A DNA stretch of 26,094 bases from Pseudomonadota bacterium. Its GTDB lineage: Bacteria; Pseudomonadota; Gammaproteobacteria; Pseudomonadales; Pseudomonadaceae. This document shows, in pieces, positions 23,702 to 26,094 of the stretch (its first letter is position 1; every line of letters starts with the position of its first letter). The position numbers and the translations under genes are program-made. The notes below the pieces were generated by a model. The model was not told where the DNA came from, ran no database searches, and saw only the letters and a program-made list of their open reading frames with translations. The DNA is taken from positions 1 to 26,094 of the forward strand of contig JAEYXX010000137.1 in the NCBI GenBank assembly GCA_023431055.1. Reading direction: 5' to 3'.

Positions 23702-24361
23702 ATGACGTTCAAGGCCCTGGACAGCCTCGCCGAGCAAATTGCCCATTACCTGGCAGAGCGGATCATTCGCGGTGAGCTCAAGGAGCGCGAGCGTATCCAG
23801 GAGCAGAAGGTTACCCAGGCACTCAATGTCAGCCGCGGCTCGGTACGCGAGGCGCTGCTGATTCTCGAGCGTCGCCACCTGATCACGATCCTGCCGCGAC
23901 GCGGCGCCCAGGTCAGCGAACTGACCGCGCACCACGTCACCAGCCTCTATGCCCTGAGCATCGAGCTGTACGCCATGCTGGCCCGTGCGGTCATCGAGCA
24001 CTGGCAGGTGGAGACCGACCTGGCGCCTTTCATCGATATCAAGAATCGGCTGCAGGACAGCCTCGAGCGCAGCGATATCGGTGCCTTCGTCGAGAACAGC
24101 TTCGACGTGATGCGCGCCGCCTTCCCGTTCGCCGACAACCCTTATCTGCAGGAAACCCTGGAGAACCTGCTGCCGGCCATCAGTCGCACCTATCACCTGG
24201 CGCTGGAGCGGCGCAAAGGCGAGATGGGCCAGTTCATGAATACCTTTGCCAGCCTGCTGCAGGCGATCATCGCCCGCGATCACGCCCGCGCCCGCGAAGT
24301 GCTGCAGGCCTACGGTCAGCACAATTGCCAGTTGGTGCTGGCGACTTTGGCCGAGCGTTAA
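23702..24361 (+). CDS. GntR/FCD-family regulator next to smc
   Basis: A 219-residue regulator with a GntR winged helix at about 5-70 (AEQIAHYLAERIIRGELKER, VTQALNVSRGSVREALLILE, ITILPRRGAQV) and an FCD-type all-helical ligand domain from about 78 to 210. The ATG at 23702 follows AAGGAA. It is divergent from xdhA and its stop is 6 bases before smc, so it is probably co-transcribed with smc, an arrangement I recall from several Pseudomonas. No TTGTRYACAA palindrome is seen at its own promoter. A role in controlling xdhA is possible from position alone; its targets are unknown. Confidence 0.87.
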   Translation: MTFKALDSLAEQIAHYLAERIIRGELKERERIQEQKVTQALNVSRGSVREALLILERRHLITILPRRGAQVSELTAHHVTSLYALSIELYAMLARAVIEHWQVETDLAPFIDIKNRLQDSLERSDIGAFVENSFDVMRAAFPFADNPYLQETLENLLPAISRTYHLALERRKGEMGQFMNTFASLLQAIIARDHARAREVLQAYGQHNCQLVLATLAER

Positions 24362-24367
24362 GCCCAG

Positions 24368-26094
24368 ATGCGCCTGAAAAGCATCAAGCTGGCGGGCTTC
24401 AAGTCCTTCGTCGATCCGACGACGGTGAGCTTTCCCAGCAACATGGCGGCCGTGGTCGGGCCCAATGGTTGCGGCAAGTCCAACATCATCGACGCCGTGC
24501 GCTGGGTGATGGGCGAAAGCTCGGCGAAGAACCTGCGCGGCGAGTCGATGACCGACGTCATTTTCAACGGCTCCAACACGCGCAAACCGGTGACTCAGGC
24601 GTCCATCGAACTCATCTTCGACAACAGCGATAACTCGCTGGTGGGCGAATACGCGGCCTTCGCCGAAATCTCCATCCGCCGTCGGGTCACCCGTGACGGG
24701 CAGAACACTTACTTCCTCAACGGCACCAAATGCCGCCGCCGCGACATCACCGACATCTTTCTCGGCACCGGCCTGGGGCCGCGCAGCTATTCGATCATCG
24801 AGCAGGGCATGATCAGCAAGCTGATCGAGGCCAAGCCCGAGGAGTTGCGCAACTTCATCGAGGAAGCCGCTGGCATCTCCAAGTACAAGGAGCGCCGTCG
24901 TGAGACCGAGAACCGCATCCGCCGCACCCAGGAAAACCTGGCGCGCCTGACCGACCTGCGCGAGGAACTGGAACGCCAGCTCGAACGCCTGCACCGCCAG
25001 GCCCAGGCGGCGGAGAAGTACCAGGAATACAAGGCTGAGGAGCGTCAGCTCAAGGCGCAACTGCTGGCCCTGCGCTGGCAGACGTTGAACCAGCAGGTGG
25101 GCAGCCGCGAGCAGGTGATCGGCGATCAGGAAGTCGCTTTCGAGGCGCTGGTGGCCGAGCAGCGCAGCGCCGATGCCAGCATCGAGCGCCTGCGCGATGG
25201 TCACCATGAACTCTCCGAGCGCTTCAACCTGGTGCAGGGCCGTTTCTACTCGGTGGGCGGCGATATCGCCCGCGTCGAGCAGAGCATCCAGCATGGCCAG
25301 CAGCGTCTGCGCCAGTTGCAGGACGATCTGCGCGAGGCGGAAAAGGCGCGCCTGGAAACCGAATCGCACCTCGGTCACGACCGCACCTTGCTGGCTACCC
25401 TGGGCGAAGAGCTGGAAATGCTTCTGCCTGAGCAGGAGATGACCGCCGCCGCTGCCGAGGAATCTGCCGCCAGCCTGGAAGAGGCCGAGGCCGCCATGCA
25501 TGGCTGGCAGGAGCAGTGGGACGGCTTCAACCAGCGCAGCGCTGAACCGCGTCGTCAGGCCGAAGTGCAGCAATCGCGCATCGCCCAGCTGGAACAGAGC
25601 CTGGAACGCCTGGCCGAGCGTCAGCGCCGCCTGAACGAAGAATTGCAGCAACTGGCGGCCGACCCGGAAGACGCCGCCATTCTCGAATTGAACGAACAGC
25701 TTGCCGCTGGCGAGCTGGAGCACGAAGCGCTGCAACATGCCGAAGAGCAGCAGGCCGAGCGCCTGCAGCAACTGCGCGAGGAACTGCAGCAGGCTGGCCA
25801 GGCCCAGCAGCAGGCGCAAGGTGAGCTGCAGCGCCTGAACGGCCGCCTGGCGTCGCTGGAGGCGCTGCAACAGGCGGCGCTCGATCCGGGGCAGGGCGCC
25901 GGCGAGTGGTTGCGCGAGCAGAACCTGCTGCAGCGTCCGCGCCTGGCCGAAGGGCTGCGCGTGGAGGCCGGCTGGGAGCTGGCGGTTGAGACTGTCCTTG
26001 GTGCCGATCTGCAGGCGGTGCTGCTGGACGATTTTGCCGGGCTGGACTTCTCCAGTCTGGAGCAGGGCGAACTGCGCTTGGCCAGCCCGGCTTC
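24368..26094 (+). CDS. smc: Chromosome partition protein SMC, N-terminal half
   Basis: The first 575 codons of SMC, cut by the right edge. The N-terminal ATPase head begins MRLKSIKLAGFKSFVDPTTV and has the Walker A site GPNGCGKSN at 31-39 with the following IIDAVRWVMGE, then the Q-loop region and FIEEAAGISKYKERRRETE. From about 170 a long coiled coil rich in Glu, Gln, Arg and Ala runs to about 510, followed by the start of the hinge (VEAGWELAVETVLGADLQAV). SMC condenses and separates chromosomes with ScpA and ScpB. The ATG at 24368 lies 6 bases after the GntR stop with a weak ribosome site, implying translational coupling. Functionally unrelated to purine use. Confidence 0.97.
   Translation, partial: MRLKSIKLAGFKSFVDPTTVSFPSNMAAVVGPNGCGKSNIIDAVRWVMGESSAKNLRGESMTDVIFNGSNTRKPVTQASIELIFDNSDNSLVGEYAAFAEISIRRRVTRDGQNTYFLNGTKCRRRDITDIFLGTGLGPRSYSIIEQGMISKLIEAKPEELRNFIEEAAGISKYKERRRETENRIRRTQENLARLTDLREELERQLERLHRQAQAAEKYQEYKAEERQLKAQLLALRWQTLNQQVGSREQVIGDQEVAFEALVAEQRSADASIERLRDGHHELSERFNLVQGRFYSVGGDIARVEQSIQHGQQRLRQLQDDLREAEKARLETESHLGHDRTLLATLGEELEMLLPEQEMTAAAAEESAASLEEAEAAMHGWQEQWDGFNQRSAEPRRQAEVQQSRIAQLEQSLERLAERQRRLNEELQQLAADPEDAAILELNEQLAAGELEHEALQHAEEQQAERLQQLREELQQAGQAQQQAQGELQRLNGRLASLEALQQAALDPGQGAGEWLREQNLLQRPRLAEGLRVEAGWELAVETVLGADLQAVLLDDFAGLDFSSLEQGELRLASPA

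Noticed and set aside
23690..25870. 726-codon open frame antisense to the GntR gene and smc
   Set aside because: Leu/Gln-rich translation is the mirror of the SMC coiled coil; the plus-strand genes are certain.

Overview
The window reads as a chromosomal segment of a GC-rich gammaproteobacterium, most probably a Pseudomonas. The support is protein-level resemblance to Pseudomonas enzymes, the gene order (GntR regulator next to smc, xdhA-xdhB-xdhC-guaD, GntR regulator, purine permease, hiuH, puuE-uraD-allA-puuD, nucleobase permease, gcl), which I recall from P. aeruginosa and P. putida, and REP-type palindromes of kinds familiar from that genus. No rRNA, tRNA, insertion sequence, prophage or CRISPR array was seen. 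Species assignment is not possible from sequence reading alone.

Layout. 1-2007: the start of glyoxylate carboligase (gcl, minus), a divergent LysR regulator and a small GlcG/HbpS-like protein. 2008-2284: a cluster of REP-like palindromes. 2285-5020: a RutR-like TetR regulator (minus) divergent from moaA (molybdopterin cofactor synthesis), followed by an orphan periplasmic binding protein. 5025-9388 (minus): an NCS1 permease, a Tsx-like outer-membrane channel and an NCS2 xanthine/urate-type permease. 9802-13189 (minus): the urate degradation operon puuE-uraD-allA-puuD. 13591-13944 (plus): hiuH. 14176-15516 (minus): an AzgA-type purine permease. 16110-16877 (plus): a GntR/FCD regulator. 17058-23335 (minus): xdhA-xdhB-xdhC-guaD. 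23702-26094 (plus): a second GntR/FCD regulator and the first two thirds of smc's N-terminal half.

Together these genes form a purine salvage-to-glyoxylate route. Guanine is deaminated by GuaD to xanthine. XDH oxidises hypoxanthine and xanthine to urate. PuuD makes 5-hydroxyisourate, HiuH makes OHCU, UraD makes S-allantoin, PuuE makes allantoate, AllA splits ureidoglycolate to glyoxylate and urea, and Gcl condenses glyoxylate to tartronate semialdehyde. Three cytoplasmic-membrane permeases and one outer-membrane channel provide uptake. Allantoicase (alc), the enzyme between PuuE and AllA, is absent from the window.

The most notable non-coding signal is two overlapping sets of operators. One is a 10-bp palindrome TTGTRYACAA (12 sites of varying quality), lying upstream of glcG, the NCS1 and NCS2 permeases, puuE, hiuH, azgA, gntR and perhaps xdhC; it fits a GntR/FCD protein. 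The other is a 16-bp YTGACY-N4-RGTCAR (7 sites) upstream of rutR/moaA, the NCS1 and NCS2 permeases, puuE, azgA and (twice) xdhA; its half-sites and spacing match the E. coli RutR operator. Several promoters carry both. This suggests that a RutR-type regulator, known for pyrimidine sensing, works with a GntR repressor on purine catabolism and on cofactor supply for XDH.
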